From Porodaedalea pini (lineage: Eukaryota; Basidiomycota; Agaricomycetes; Hymenochaetales; Hymenochaetaceae): a DNA stretch of 64,000 nucleotides. The notes under the pieces are model-generated. The model was not told where the DNA came from, did no database searches, and worked only from the letters and a program-made list of their open reading frames with translations. How positions within the stretch are numbered: position 1 is the stretch's first letter; the number at the start of each line of letters is the position of its first letter. The stretch covers positions 372,001 to 436,000 of the forward strand of contig NBAY01000002.1 in NCBI GenBank assembly GCA_002794775.1, read 5' to 3'. Made by a program: the position numbers and the translations under genes. Positions 1 through 10,320 of this stretch are shown in pieces.

Positions 1-3000
1 AATGGCGGGCAAGATGGTGACCCAGAAACTGCACCAAAAGCAATCAGTCCGAAGCCCACCGGCTAGTCAAGGTATCGACATACATTCCAAAAACCTATAC
101 AGAAGAAAGCTCGGGTCAGAACCTCGCTGTGTCAGACCATCAAATGCTTTCTACTTACTCGATACTGAAGGTCTCGAAGACTGTCTGACAGCTGGAGTAA
201 CGATAGGGAAGCGAAAAGAGAAATGAACAAGTGTACGAAGAGCCGAGAGAAGACATAGTCCGGAGAACGCCAGAGCGTGGTATTGTTCCTCGAAACGACC
301 GTCTTGAGCTGGTAAATGAACGGCGTCGCATCTAAACAAACCGCATTCAGTCATCGGCGCTCATGTTAATCAGCAAAGTATTCATACACGTCGAAAGCTT
401 CTTCTCATTCGAGTGCGGTTTTGCTAGCGCCTTCGCCTTCATCGCGGCGATCTCCTCGCGCACCCGGGCGCACTCCGGCGAGTCGAGCCACACGTCCTTC
501 CAGTCGCGATTACCGATCCGCGGCGCGACGCCTGCACCGATGGCCTCGAGCATGTACTCCGCAGGATTCATGTTTGCCGGGCAGATCGCACCGTGGCGCG
601 CGAGGTACTCGCGAAGGACGTGCGAATCAGTGCCGATATCGCCAAAGTAGACCGTCTCGCCGCCGCGCTCGAGGAGAAGCAAACGATCTAAGCGCAATAC
701 ACATTAGCGGAAGCACGGGGTAGGAAGGAGGGATATTATGACTCACCAAAGCTCTCGAAAAGAAGGGACGAAGGCTGGTGAATCGTGCACAGAATGGCTG
801 AATAGCATCGTCAGGAAACGGTCTCTCGAGATAGAAAATGGTAGTTACCTTGCCCGGCCTCAGCAAGCTTCCTAAGGAAGCGCACCAAATTCCATGCAGA
901 CTGACTATCAAGACCCGACGTCGGCTCGTCCAAGAACAGCAGCAGCTCCGGCTTACTCGCAAGTTCCACACCAATCGTCAGACGCTTGCGAGCCTCGACG
1001 CTCAGGCTAAAGACCATCGCGTCCGCCATGTCCTGCAGCTCAAGCAATTCGAGCATCTCCTCAACGTAGGCGTCCTTTTCTTCTTTCGAGACCTGGAAGG
1101 GCTGGCGGAGGTACGCGGAGAAGCGCATGGCCTCGCGGATCGTCGTCGTGCCCTCGTGAACGTCCATTTGTTCGGCTTTTATGGATACTAATTAGCGAAT
1201 GCTCGTCTAGACGCATTTGAAGCATGCACATACCATACGCCGTACCGCGCGCAAAGTCCGAGTCGAGCGGACGGCCGTCGACGAGGATATCGCCCGTAAT
1301 GACACCAATATTCTTCCGCTGCGCCAACACATCGAGACACGTCGTCTTACCCGCGCCCGATGCGCCCATAAGCGCAGTCAGCGTGCCCGGCTTCACGTAG
1401 CCCATAACATCGTGCAGCAGGACGCGCGTGCCACCGGGGACGGGTACAACGTAGTTCAGATTCTCCCAAGTAAAGATGCGGCGGTCTGAGAAGTCCCCTT
1501 TCGAGTCGTCGTAAGCCTCTTCCTCCTTGACGCGCAGCGCGCGGTTCTCCTTGCGCGCGTGCAGCTCTTCATTCCGCCTTTTTGTGTCCGCGTCTTCCTT
1601 GGCAAATATCGTGACGGAAGTCTGGCCTGTGTATTGCTAGTTTGACAATTAGCACCTTTTTTTTTTTAGCTTCAACAGAATAATTCAAAGCTTACCGGGA
1701 AGTACTCTAGCGCAATCAACTGAGTGAGCTGGAAGATGATGAAGAACGCGACAAGGACAACGAAGTTGCGGCGCCAAAGATCGGAGACGTTGTACTGATA
1801 TCCGGCAGCGATGTACGATCTTCCCGAGACGGTAGAGTCACCCCCAGTAGAACCAAAGAGCGTGCACACCTGGTTCGGGCCAAGACCATCTGGATACTTG
1901 TTCAGAATGCCGCCATTCCTCGGCGTGATGTAAGTCCCGTCGCACGTCAGCGAGATACGCATGAACTCGTTCTCCATGCAGCCGGAAAAGGCGTAGTAGA
2001 GCGGGTTGATGTACGAGATCCAGAAGAGCCAGCGCTTCATGTCGAAGATCGGAATGATGTAGCCCGCATAGCTGATCATGTTCGGGACGAAGAACGTCGC
2101 GATGCGGAACGCGCTGTCGAAGTTCGTGCACAGCAGACCCATCGTCCTGAAGAACCCCTGCATCGCGAGATACGCGAGGTACGTGAAAATGTGGAAAGTG
2201 AAGAAGCCACCGGGGTTTCTCGCGAGGCGCGGCATGAAGTAGACGACGATGTTGAAGACGAGGATGCGCGTGGCGCTGAACGGCAGGTCCGCGAGCGTGT
2301 TGCTGAGCGCAACGGCAGCAGGGCGGTAGAACCCGAACGCGGTCTGCTTGTGCAGAATCGGGCGCCCGTTCATCTGCGTCGGCATCTCCCCGAACGCGTC
2401 GAGGCAGCTCGTCAGCATCGCGACGAAGATGACGGACCCGCGCGTGAACGCACCCGCGGCCGTCGGCGGCAGGTTGAGGAACGCCGCGCCAATGACGATC
2501 GCGAGGATCCACGCGAGCCCGAAGGAGGTTATAAGCTGGAAGCGATCCTGAATGCGCAGCTGGAACTGGCGCCGCGTGAGTGCTTTCACTTGTCCGAGGA
2601 AACCGAGAGTGTAGGGACTCTTCTTCGAGACGCCGCGTTTTTTGTCGGCGGCGACGGCGGCGCGGAAGGCTTCCTGGTCTGCCTTCTCCGTCTCTTGCAG
2701 CACCTTGTACTTCCCGAGGTTGTCGGCGAGCGCCTGCCCGTAGTGAGAGGCATGGAAGGCGGCCTCGAGCGCTTCGGGCGTCGAGGGGACGCTGTGCGCA
2801 GAGAGGCCCGGAGCGAAACTGCCGTTCGTTCTTGTCTGTGCAGCCGGTGAGGTAATCCGCAGTGCTCTGGCGCGGGAGCTTGTTGTACCCAAGATTCTCG
2901 AAGTACGCGCGCGCCTCGGACGGGGGCCCGTAAAAGACCTGGCGACCCGAGTCGAGGACCATGACCTTGTCAAAGAGATTGTAAATGCCCTCGCCGGCCT

Positions 3001-4181
3001 GGTACAGCGTGACGAACACCGTCTGGCCAAGGACGTCCGTCATGATCCGCAGACTCTTCACGAAATCAAGCGCAGTGCTCGCATCGAGCCCGCGCGTCGA
3101 GTTGTCCCAGCATTGCACATGCGCGCGCGTCGCCATCATCTCAGCAATGCTCACGCGCTTGCGCTCGCCGCCGCTCACACCGCGCACGAACTCGTTGCCC
3201 ACGAGCGTGTTCGCCGTATGGCTGATATTGAGCATCTTTAGCAGTGTGTTTTGGACCTCCGCGGCAAACCCCTTGCGCGAGACACCCGGGAGGCGCGCGT
3301 TCGGTCCAGGGGTTTTGGTGCTGAGCGCGAAGGTGAGCGTCTGCTGGACTGTAAGTGTCGCGAGGTGGATATCGTCCTCCTGATTGTAGACGACCTCGCC
3401 CTTGTAGCGCTTCGCCATCTCGGCTGCCTCGATCCCCGCGTACCGCACGTCGCCCGTTATGCGGCCGTATTCACGCCGTTGGTTCGCGATGGTCTTGAGG
3501 AAGGTGGTGCAGCCGGAGCCGGGGCAGCCAAGCACGAGACACATTTCTCCTGGTTTGAGAACACCCGATGATCTTTGGGGGATTGTTAATATTTGGCGAT
3601 CATGATCCAATCAATAATAACCGCTTACTTGTGAAGGATCGTGCGGGTAGGCATAGCGTTCTTTTTAGAGGGGATAATAGAGCCAAACAGAGCCATGAAC
3701 CAGACGTAAGGCAGCATGAGGAATTCTAGACAGGCCTGTCCGAACGTCCTGACATAAAACTACAAGATGCCATGAGCATTCACGCACAGTGAAGAAGAAG
3801 CAGAAAACAAACCTTGTGGTTAATTCCGCCATTGACTTCGACCTGGAGGTCTTCCCAGGTGACGCCAACATGTTTGTGTTTGAGACCGGCGGCCGTGGCC
3901 TTATCGTTCGACGAGCTCAAAAACTCCTTAAGATCGAACGGCTGAGGCAGCTCCGCCTTCTCCTCATCGTACACCTCAAGCGCGTTTTTCTCATCTGAAA
4001 GCGAGCCAGTACGTGTATGTAGTCTGGCGATTTCCTTGCGAGACTGTGTCGACGTAACACGTTCGAGCGAATGGAAAGCCCGCTCAGCACGCGAGATGTC
4101 GACCCCGGAGGCGATGTGTTCTTCATGTATCGCCTCCTCACGCAGCGTCGGAGTCTGGGACGGCAGAGCGCTGAGAGACAT
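1..4181 (-). CDS. PDR-type ABC transporter (ABC-G full transporter), 3' end outside window, one-base frameshift
   Basis: This is a plasma-membrane drug or metabolite efflux pump of the fungal PDR family with the usual order NBD1-TMD1-NBD2-TMD2. The ATG at 4181 opens a soluble N-terminus. NBD1 has Walker [10 protein letters not shown], signature VSGGERKR and a degenerate Walker B ending in WDNSTRGLD. The first membrane domain lies at about 2530-1700. NBD2 has Walker [10 protein letters not shown], signature LSVEARKR and Walker [17 protein letters not shown]2 begins at about 330 ([10 protein letters not shown]) and continues off the left edge. Introns can be placed at 3760-3812, about 3573-3628, 1631-1695, about 1170-1226 and 332-387, with others between. 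The frame changes inside the run AAA at 2816-2818: removing one base joins NERQF to APGLSA, as family members read. This is either a sequencing error or a recent null allele. The substrate cannot be told. Confidence 0.9.
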
Positions 4182-5158
4182 CGTTGCAACTGGCCGGTGC
4201 GGCGCGGGGACGCGCTGAGTGGGGCTAGAGGGAACAGAAGAGTCTAGACATGGTTCTGAGTGACGGAGCTGAAATTTATAGCAGAGGCGGATCGACGGAT
4301 TAGCAAGCCAGGGTCTATGTGACGCGAGATGGATTTGTCGCTGCCGAGATCGCAAAATGACTAGATTGGTCCCGTCCACTGGGCGCTGCCGCATATGACT
4401 CGCGAGCAGAGTAGGCATTCAGTGTCCCGGTCCCAGCTCCGTGCATTTTTGAGTTCACAAGTATCCATTCTGTATGACATCGTGTCGCATTCTCTCGACG
4501 AGAGCTGCTTATGTGCGAGCTGACGGCATTGTGATGATTTTTTTACCCACAGCGCTTCGCACTCTTCGCACTCTTCGAAGAAGTCTTCTCGCCAGCAAGT
4601 GATAACCATCCGAAAGCGGCGCTGCATTATGAAATGTATCGTCGATAATATACGGGGTTTGGACTGCTCAGCGGAGTCATCTGTAGTGGACTCCGTGCAG
4701 CACGCTGAATGGAGAGATAGCGAGAGAAAAACTGGTTTATCAAGCAAGTTGCTTACAAAAAGCATATCATTGGCCGATGTTCCGTAGGCGTCCTTCTTGG
4801 CATCGCACAGCAAAGATAGCGTTGAAGCTCGCTCTCGAGCACCCTTGCCCGACAAGACGATGGCTTTCGTTCTGAGCTCTCGTTGATATTTCTGTCTTCT
4901 TACTGGATGTATCTCCGCAATCTCAGCCTTAATATTCAATTGGATTGTCGTGTCGTGGCAGTGTTACTAACCCGTGTGACTGCAAATCATTCGGCTGCCG
5001 TTGTCCCAATCGGGAGACGCACGCGTACGGCCACCGTCGGTTCCATTAATATTGTCGACGGTGATACTGACGGTGGCGACCACGACTGAGGGATTCTCTT
5101 TCTTTCTCCTTCCATTCTTTCACTCCTGCTAAGCTGGTCTTGCTCTATTCCTCTTTCG
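4182..5158. other. Intergenic region between divergent transporter and glycosyltransferase genes
   Basis: This 977-base spacer separates two divergent start codons and should hold both promoters. A 192-codon open frame runs on the minus strand (4361-4939) but starts at TTG, is rich in Cys and Arg, and shows no family motif. I see no RNA gene or clear repeat here. Confidence 0.5.
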
Positions 5159-7362
5159 ATGTCTCGTCCAAAGCCCTTGACGGCCACATCGGCGTACTCG
5201 GCGCACAACGAGCAAGTACTGACACCGCGGACGCCCCACTCGCGCGCCGGACGCGCAGAAGAGGCGCGCAACGGTCTCGAGCTCGATCTCAACGACGTGG
5301 ATGCCGATTACTACGAGCTCGATGAATTTCAGCAGCGTGCGCCGCTGCTTTCCTCCTCCGCGAGCATGTCCTTCCCGAACCGGCGGTCCAGGAACACCGA
5401 CAAGAACAGCAAGCCGGCAAGACCAGATCTCAACATCAGCTGGCCGCTCGTCCGGAGACGCATACCGCTCGTCGCAGGTCTGGCATCCGCGATTCTGCTC
5501 GCGTTTCTTGTCATTCTGTCCGTCGAGACGCCCGAGGCGCTGCACACCTATTTGCACGGCGCGCCGGTGCCGATGGTGCCCGATGTCAATGTATCGATGC
5601 CGAAGCTGTCGTATGAGGGGTATGACGCGTTCCCGCTTGCGCCGCTTGAGTACCGCGAAGAGTGTGCGAAGTTCCAAGCAGGAATGAAAGGCCCTATGGG
5701 CAAGTACTGGCATGTCCCGCCTGGTGGACCCCTGGACGTCGCGCATACGCCGAATAGCAGGACGTGCGCGAGCAGCATCACATACATGCTTGATGGGTAC
5801 GTCGGTCTCGCAGCAGACCTCGCGCTCATGGCGCAGGCCGCTGGCCTCGCACGAGAGGTAACGTGCAATTGCCTTTGTGGTCCTCACTAGGCTCGTTTCT
5901 GATACATTCGCGCAGCAAAACAGGACGTTCTTCGTGGATGACCGCAACTGGAACCGCGGAAGGTATCATTTGAGACGTATTGCGGATTCGAGTCTGTGTG
6001 CTCATCGAGTCATCTACGCTTCAGATGGACAGATCACTTCCAGGATGTACGCGTTCTGCAACCCGGACCCCAGCCAGGATGCCTTCCGCCTCCTCCAGAA
6101 GGTACGTATCATCTGACCAGCCTATGGTGCCTTTTACTAATGTACTTGACTCACCTAGAGCTCGTCGCATGTCCGAGAACCGCACGGTAAGCCCCTTCTC
6201 TGCTTCCTGAAGTTGCAAGCCGATAATAACGCACACCTTCGTAGGCATTGGGTAAGTAGTCTTCTTGTCCAGCGATGAGACGCATTTCTTACGAAGTGTG
6301 TCTCATAGGTCATCAATTCGCGGACGGCTGTGTTCCATTTTGGACACCATTTCATGGACGAGTTCGAGGATCCGTAAGCACACTTCCTCCTTTATCATCA
6401 AGTTCATCTCAGATTGAATTCCACAATTTCTATCTCTAATTCGCCATCCCGAACCCCTGTTTTACCCCTAGGTACGCACGCGAGCTAAGACGCCTCAAAC
6501 CTATCTTCTTGCGTGCCGCGCAGTCCTTTGCACACACTATCCGACCGAGTGCCGCGAGTGCCGCGCGTATCCAGGCCGCACGGCGTGAAGTCGGTGGGGC
6601 GTATGTTGGGGTGCATGCACGGCGGGGTGACCGGAGAGCGGTGTCCTGGGCGTTCCATGGTGGGTACGTCCCGCTGTCGGACTATGCGCATGCGGTGCAG
6701 GAGACATGGGCGCGTCTTGCCGCGATGGCTAAAGAAAATGGATACGAGGGGAAGACATCGCAGGTGAAGGTCTGGGTCGCCTCGGATGACCCCGCTGCGA
6801 GAGAGGAGCTGGCGGAACTCATGGCGGACCCGTCGCGTACGACCCGGTTATACTCGCTGGATATGAGCGAGGACGCGGAGCTGCGCGCGCTGGCGAGCGG
6901 GGAGGCATATGTGCAACGCGAGTTCGCGGTGCTTCGCGAGGAGGAGCGCGTGCGCGCCACGCGCGGAGCACTCGTTGACTTTGCTCTCGTGAGTGGGCTG
7001 TGGGCTTGGGACGATGGTGACGGCTCTGTTTCAGAGACGAAAGTGGGCAGCGGGGCGCAGCTCGAGGGCGTTGTCTGTACCATCAGGTCAGTCTCAGTCT
7101 GCTGTCTGCTATCTCTTCTCCCCTTTCCCCTCTTTCCCCTTCTCTCTTTATAATTAATAACTCATAATTTCCTCCGCTTACGCTTAGCTCGAACTTCTGC
7201 AAACTCGCCGCAGTAGGCTTAGGGTGGGAGCGCGCCTTCGGGTTTGCCGCAGGCGATCCGGATCGGACGGTGATGGCGATGGACGAGGCGCGCAAGCGCT
7301 GGGTCGAGATCGACACGCAGGGAACCATCGACCCTGTTTGGCGTGCGTTTGAGCTCTTCTAA
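5159..7362 (+). CDS. Type II membrane fucosyltransferase-like protein (GT23/O-fucosyltransferase superfamily)
   Basis: The spliced length is 1713 bases, giving 570 residues from exons 5159-5857, 5916-5962, 6025-6101, 6159-6186, 6245-6251, 6309-6373, 6472-7086 and 7188-7362. A cytoplasmic tail of roughly 100 residues is followed by one membrane helix (LVAGLASAILLAFLVILSV), then a lumenal domain, as in Golgi glycosyltransferases. The nucleotide-sugar fold is suggested by a Tyr-Val-Gly-Leu segment, the FFVDDRNWNRGR stretch, GVHARRGDR (compare the His-x-Arg-Arg of alpha-1,6-fucosyltransferases and NodZ) and a C-terminal SSNFCKLAAVGLGWERA segment like the family's SSN-x-x-R/K-L motif. A GDP-fucose donor is inferred from these motifs. 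The acceptor is unknown. Exon 5 is only 7 bases. Confidence 0.75.
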
Positions 7363-7920
7363 GTTCTTATCTTACTCTAAGTGCCCCGAGTTGCTGGGTT
7401 GGGACTTGGGGGTTTCGGTTCGGTTCGGTTCGATTGGTACGAGGGTAAGGGGTTGGAAATTTCGCATTTTTCTTATTTCTTGCTTGCTCGTTCGCTCACT
7501 TTTAACGCATTTATTGCTCTGCTTTCTTGTGTACTAAGATTTCTGATATTTCTCGTGGAGGTTTATGTGTTACTATTTTTTTATTTTTTATTTTTTATTC
7601 AAAAATCAAGCTAGACTCGTGCCTTCCGGTTCTTCAAACCAATCAAATGAATAAAATAAGCCTAGGCATTTGTTTCTGAACTCAGTTTACAGGTTTTACA
7701 GCATTTTTGATTGAGATATTTTTTCACCGCTGTCAGACAAAGTTATCTACAAGAAAGAAAAGCTATATGCTTCAGTAAAGTTGGCTCAGAGTTTAGTGGG
7801 CCAATGACTTTTCTACAAAGATTGGCATTTGTGGCCCTGCCTCAAGCTTAGGAAAAACGGCAAATCATATTGGTAGTAGCAGACAAGCAGACACAATATT
7901 AATGGTTTGGCGCTCTAACC
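7363..7920. other. AT-rich intergenic stretch
   Basis: This is the 3' flank of the fucosyltransferase-like gene, with T-rich runs near 7577-7610 that could belong to its 3' UTR. I see no coding frame or RNA gene. Confidence 0.4.
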
Positions 7921-8316
7921 TCAACTCTGTCCAGAATTAAGGACAGTGACAAACCTACGCCGTATCTCTGACGTTTCGGCATTCAGCCGAGAAAAACGGT
8001 CCACAAAATCAGGATTTCCGGGTTTGCAGTTGTTGAACTCTGCTAAATATTCTTCCAATGTCTGTAACATGCACTGGTACGACTCTATTTTGGCCTTTAT
8101 ACGTGCTTGCGCTTCACCCATTTCTTTGATGAATCCATTCTTGATATGTTGCCAATTCTCAATGGCCTGTGAAAGACCCGACTCTTGTAAAGGACCAGCC
8201 GTTACTCCCCTGTGCACTGGTGCTCCGGACTGCCTCTCGCGCCCAGGACGGCTGCTAGGAGATGTTCTGGCTGGACTCCGGGAGCGACTTCAATTACGTC
8301 CTCTGCGTCCGCTCAT
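7921..8316 (-). pseudogene. Small Arg/Ser-rich, helix-rich protein with an in-frame TGA at codon 9
   Basis: The frame from the ATG at 8316 reads MSGRRGRN, then TGA at 8292-8290, then SRSRSPARTSPSSRPGRE and about 100 further residues ending at 7921. The C-terminal half (IENWQHIKNGFIKEMGEAQ and onwards) looks like an amphipathic, possibly coiled-coil protein. The composition runs smoothly across the TGA, so a CGA to TGA change is the simplest reading. The next in-frame candidate start is a GTG at 8217. I recognise no family. It may be a pseudogene, a pooled allele or a misread base. Confidence 0.35.
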
Positions 8317-8702
8317 GGTTTGAGAAAATAAACGATTGGTTTATTATTCATCCACCACCTGACTGAGCTTTTTATACCATTTCTCTAATGCAAAGCTAGC
8401 CCATTGCAGACTGCACGGCACACACAGTATAGCTGCTTTGCGACGGCAACGCAGCTTAATGCTACCCTGTTCCGGAAGAATGCCGGTGGGTTAATGACGC
8501 ATTTTCAGAATGTCCCCAGTTAATTTGCACTTCACAATGTCACTTAACGAGTGCAATGTGAATGGAAGTAGATAAACGCTAGAGTAATTTGCTTACTACT
8601 GTAGTTTTGGCCAATGGGAACCTTTATTCTGGCAGGGTGTCATTAATATTAGTTTAACCGGCTATAGTTACCCAAAAGGAGGCGCATCGTAAATTGCACT
8701 AA
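8317..8702. other. Intergenic stretch without recognisable features
   Basis: This is moderately AT-rich sequence with no open frame of note on either strand. It would contain the promoter of the small minus-strand ORF if that is a gene. Confidence 0.4.
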
Positions 8703-9330
8703 CTATTGAACATGTTCCTTATTTTGCGTGGCCAGAGCCAGAGGAGTGCCGCACGTCTGCTGCCCGCCGGTTGAGTTTGCTATGCAGCCCAACAGGGAGG
8801 CCTGTGATGATGATGCAGGCTCGAGTCTCATGGCATGAGGTGGTTGAAAGTTTCCGGCATCGGATCCTCGCCCACGTTTTTTTTCTTTTTCGAACAGCAT
8901 GCGTAGGTCCGTCAAGAAGCTGGACGCATCACTGTCGATTCCTTGGTAAGATTTAAATAATCAAGAAGAGATATGAGAGGGAGCGAGTAGAGCAAAAAAT
9001 GAAAGTTCAACTTTCACGACATTTGGCAAGGAGCGAAAAGGACGTGCACAGCATATTGATGCTATACACGGAAAGTATGGATGGCAGAAGGGAGTACTGG
9101 TGCTTTAGAAGAAAGGGCACGTCCAGAGGGTAAATACAGGGACTCACATTGTTCATCATTTCATCATAGCTGTTTCCTGCAGCGACAAAGATGTTGCCGA
9201 ATTCATTCTCTGTATCATCGAGGCGTCGCATAGCGTTGAACAGGTTCGAGACTGTTCGATTACTGCATGTCGATGACGGTCGCACGTTTTGCCAGTGGAT
9301 GATGCTATAGGGAAGAAAGAACGGTGTACA
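8703..9330 (-). other. Possible remnant of an unassigned spliced gene
   Basis: Two minus-strand segments look protein-like. One at about 9310-9148 reads WQNVRPSSTCSNRTVSN, then an acidic helical stretch ending MMNN before a good donor (GTGAGT at 9147). The other at about 8950-8703 contains IDSDASSFLTDLRMLFEKEK and ends at a stop. The obvious acceptor between them (CCAAG) does not keep the frame, and I find no start codon upstream. This is either a hypothetical gene I cannot splice or a decayed one. No family is recognised. Confidence 0.25.
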
Positions 9331-10320
9331 TACTACACTGGGGTTGCCTTTAGTTGCGGATTTTAATGGGCACGCATCAGCGGGCTCTGCGGCTCGTATA
9401 TTATGTGTCCTGAAACCTAGGGGGGCTGCTGCGCCGTCCAGTCCACTTGAGCGGACTGGCGCTTGCCGGTGTCATGAGATGCAGATGCAGCGCATTTATA
9501 CGTGGCTATGGCTTCTGTATAGAAAATAAATACGACCTGAGAAAAGGAGGGATACAATCGGCATAAAGGATAGCAGGCAAGTAAACGAGGGCGTGTTTTG
9601 AGTCAACTTCACAGCTGCGCTCAGGTGAGATTGAAAGAGCACGACAATAGTCTACCAGCTACGCACCGGCACAAATGCGCCCTGCACGTGAAGACATCAA
9701 CAGGTGCTGATGCAACCCTGAAAGTCAATGGCATTGTACAGTAAAGCATCAGTGCCTTCAAGCTTAGAGACCCTTAGAGCTAGCACAGCCCCCCGAGTAT
9801 TCTGCGCGCCCGAGCATCGCCGCGTTGTAAACAATTATTGTTCTGTCGTTAAAGTATCCTTTTTGCTTTTTTTTTGCTTTCCTCGTACACTTTGTCGTGA
9901 GCCAATAGTTTGTCTTTGAAACGAGCCGCAGTGCGTACTGTCAGGAAGAGATGTCTTTGTAACAAGGTTCAACACGCGTCGACGCGTGCGAGTCACGAGA
10001 TGTCAGCCGAAGCGCGTCGGTCACCCGAATGGGAAATGCCGTGGCAATTGACGCTGCCGGCGAAGGCTTCGCCCAACCTGGCTATCTGACCAAACGTTCT
10101 TTCCCCCTCTCTTCCACGTCTCTAATTGCAACGTCATCGCTCTATTTGTACTCGAGCTTGGCGAGCATTAAAGGCCTCTATAAAGTGGGAGATTAGGTCG
10201 TCCGCAGCTCGCATCCAATCGGTGGTTCGACTTGAACGCAGTCACGACCTCCTGGTTCCTCCGCACGATCGTGGCTTTGTCCTTGGATTCTAGTAGAATA
10301 GGCATACTGGACAAAGTAGG
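9331..10320. other. Intergenic region upstream of the kinase
   Basis: No convincing coding frame is present. The last 150 bases carry a TATAAA motif and form the probable promoter and 5' UTR of the kinase gene. Confidence 0.45.
10179..10184 (+). promoter_or_regulatory. Candidate TATA box of the kinase gene
   Basis: TATAAA sits about 140 bases before the start codon, leaving room for a short 5' UTR. It is based on the motif alone. Confidence 0.35.

Noticed and set aside
2760..2850. Intron instead of frameshift in the ABC transporter
   Set aside because: The conserved protein reads straight across the point with one base removed; no GT...AG pair of suitable length fits without losing conserved residues.
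2191..2850. 219-codon plus-strand frame opposite the ABC transporter
   Set aside because: Shadow of the GC-rich transporter coding strand; Arg/Glu-rich with no motif.
4361..4939. 192-codon open frame on the minus strand upstream of the ABC transporter
   Set aside because: Starts at TTG, no family motif, odd compos­ition, and it lies where the transporter's promoter should be.
8217..8219. GTG at 8217 as the real start of the small ORF
   Set aside because: Eukaryotic nuclear genes rarely start at GTG, and protein-like sequence continues upstream to an ATG at 8316.
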